Shown here: piece after piece, positions 63,895 through 64,000 of the stretch | Numbering within the stretch: the stretch's first letter is position 1 | Layout: the number at the start of each line of letters is the position of its first letter | Assembly: GCA_027312225.1 (NCBI GenBank) | Contig: DAICXK010000004.1 | Span: 1-64,000, forward strand | Direction of reading: 5' to 3' | Source of the DNA: Candidatus Saccharimonadota bacterium | GTDB taxonomy: Bacteria > Patescibacteriota > Saccharimonadia > Saccharimonadales > Saccharimonadaceae | DNA: 64,000 bases | Made by a program: the position numbers and the translations under genes | Notes under the pieces: generated by a model | Seen by the model: the letters and a program-made list of their open reading frames with translations, nothing else | What the model was told of the DNA's origin: nothing | Database searches by the model: none

Positions 63895-64000
63895 TCACGC
63901 AGGACGAACTTTGTTAACGCTCAGTTGCTTTTTTCGATACGTCACAACACGCTTAATTAAGTCGACTGGCAACGGCTGATCATTCGGAAATTGTACCGAG
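63895..64000 (-). CDS. Partial CDS: C-terminus of a DUF1801/YdhG-like protein
   Basis: Minus-strand reading SVQFPNDQPLPVDLIKRVVTYRKKQLSVNKVRPA*. Confidence 0.7.
   Translation of the reverse strand, partial: SVQFPNDQPLPVDLIKRVVTYRKKQLSVNKVRPA

Noticed and set aside
1-64000. Alternative genetic code (UGA = Gly, as in some CPR lineages)
   Set aside because: Recognised full-length genes use TGA as stop (for example cysteine desulfurase and uridine kinase neighbours) with no in-frame TGA in conserved domains, so the standard code fits.

Overview
The window looks like a chromosomal segment of a reduced CPR-type bacterium, most like Saccharibacteria/TM7. This is inferred from gene content and synteny; no search was run. 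Core genes include a cysteine desulfurase, tatD-metG-laccase domain-ksgA-rpf, a UvrD/PcrA helicase, tpiA-pgk-pyk, a sensor kinase and response regulator, folD, murB, type IV pilin genes, glyA, an HTH-murA fusion, pyrD, a membrane-anchored Clp-like AAA+ ATPase, murT-gatD, msrAB and metal transporters. Seven tRNA genes are present. The standout is about 10.4 kb (25,293-35,722) after a tRNA-Lys(CTT) gene. Here the tRNA 3' end (GGCCCTCCA) recurs seven more times as cassette junctions. Six copies share a left arm that places AGTT/GGTT exactly 30 bp from the end of the core (consensus AGTTGCAATAGAGTCCACnATGGCCCTCCA). Four are followed by a shared right arm (ATACGCTTATGCTTAAAA) plus a terminator hairpin. 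Between junctions are single same-strand genes (GC-rich orphan, EEP-family phosphoesterase/nuclease, MazG-like, NUDIX), an ECF-sigma operon, an ORF-less 186-bp unit, and a 5.4-kb element with a large serine recombinase, Fic protein and PLD-like protein. The recombinase stop codon lies inside a junction. I read this as an integron-like gene-cassette array that appears to be built by a serine recombinase on a tRNA-Lys att site. Secondary findings are scattered GC-rich orphan ORFs with structured leaders (one ~2.9-kb block bounded by nested inverted repeats), widespread leaderless-type promoters, and tRNA terminators whose stems include or abut the CCA end.
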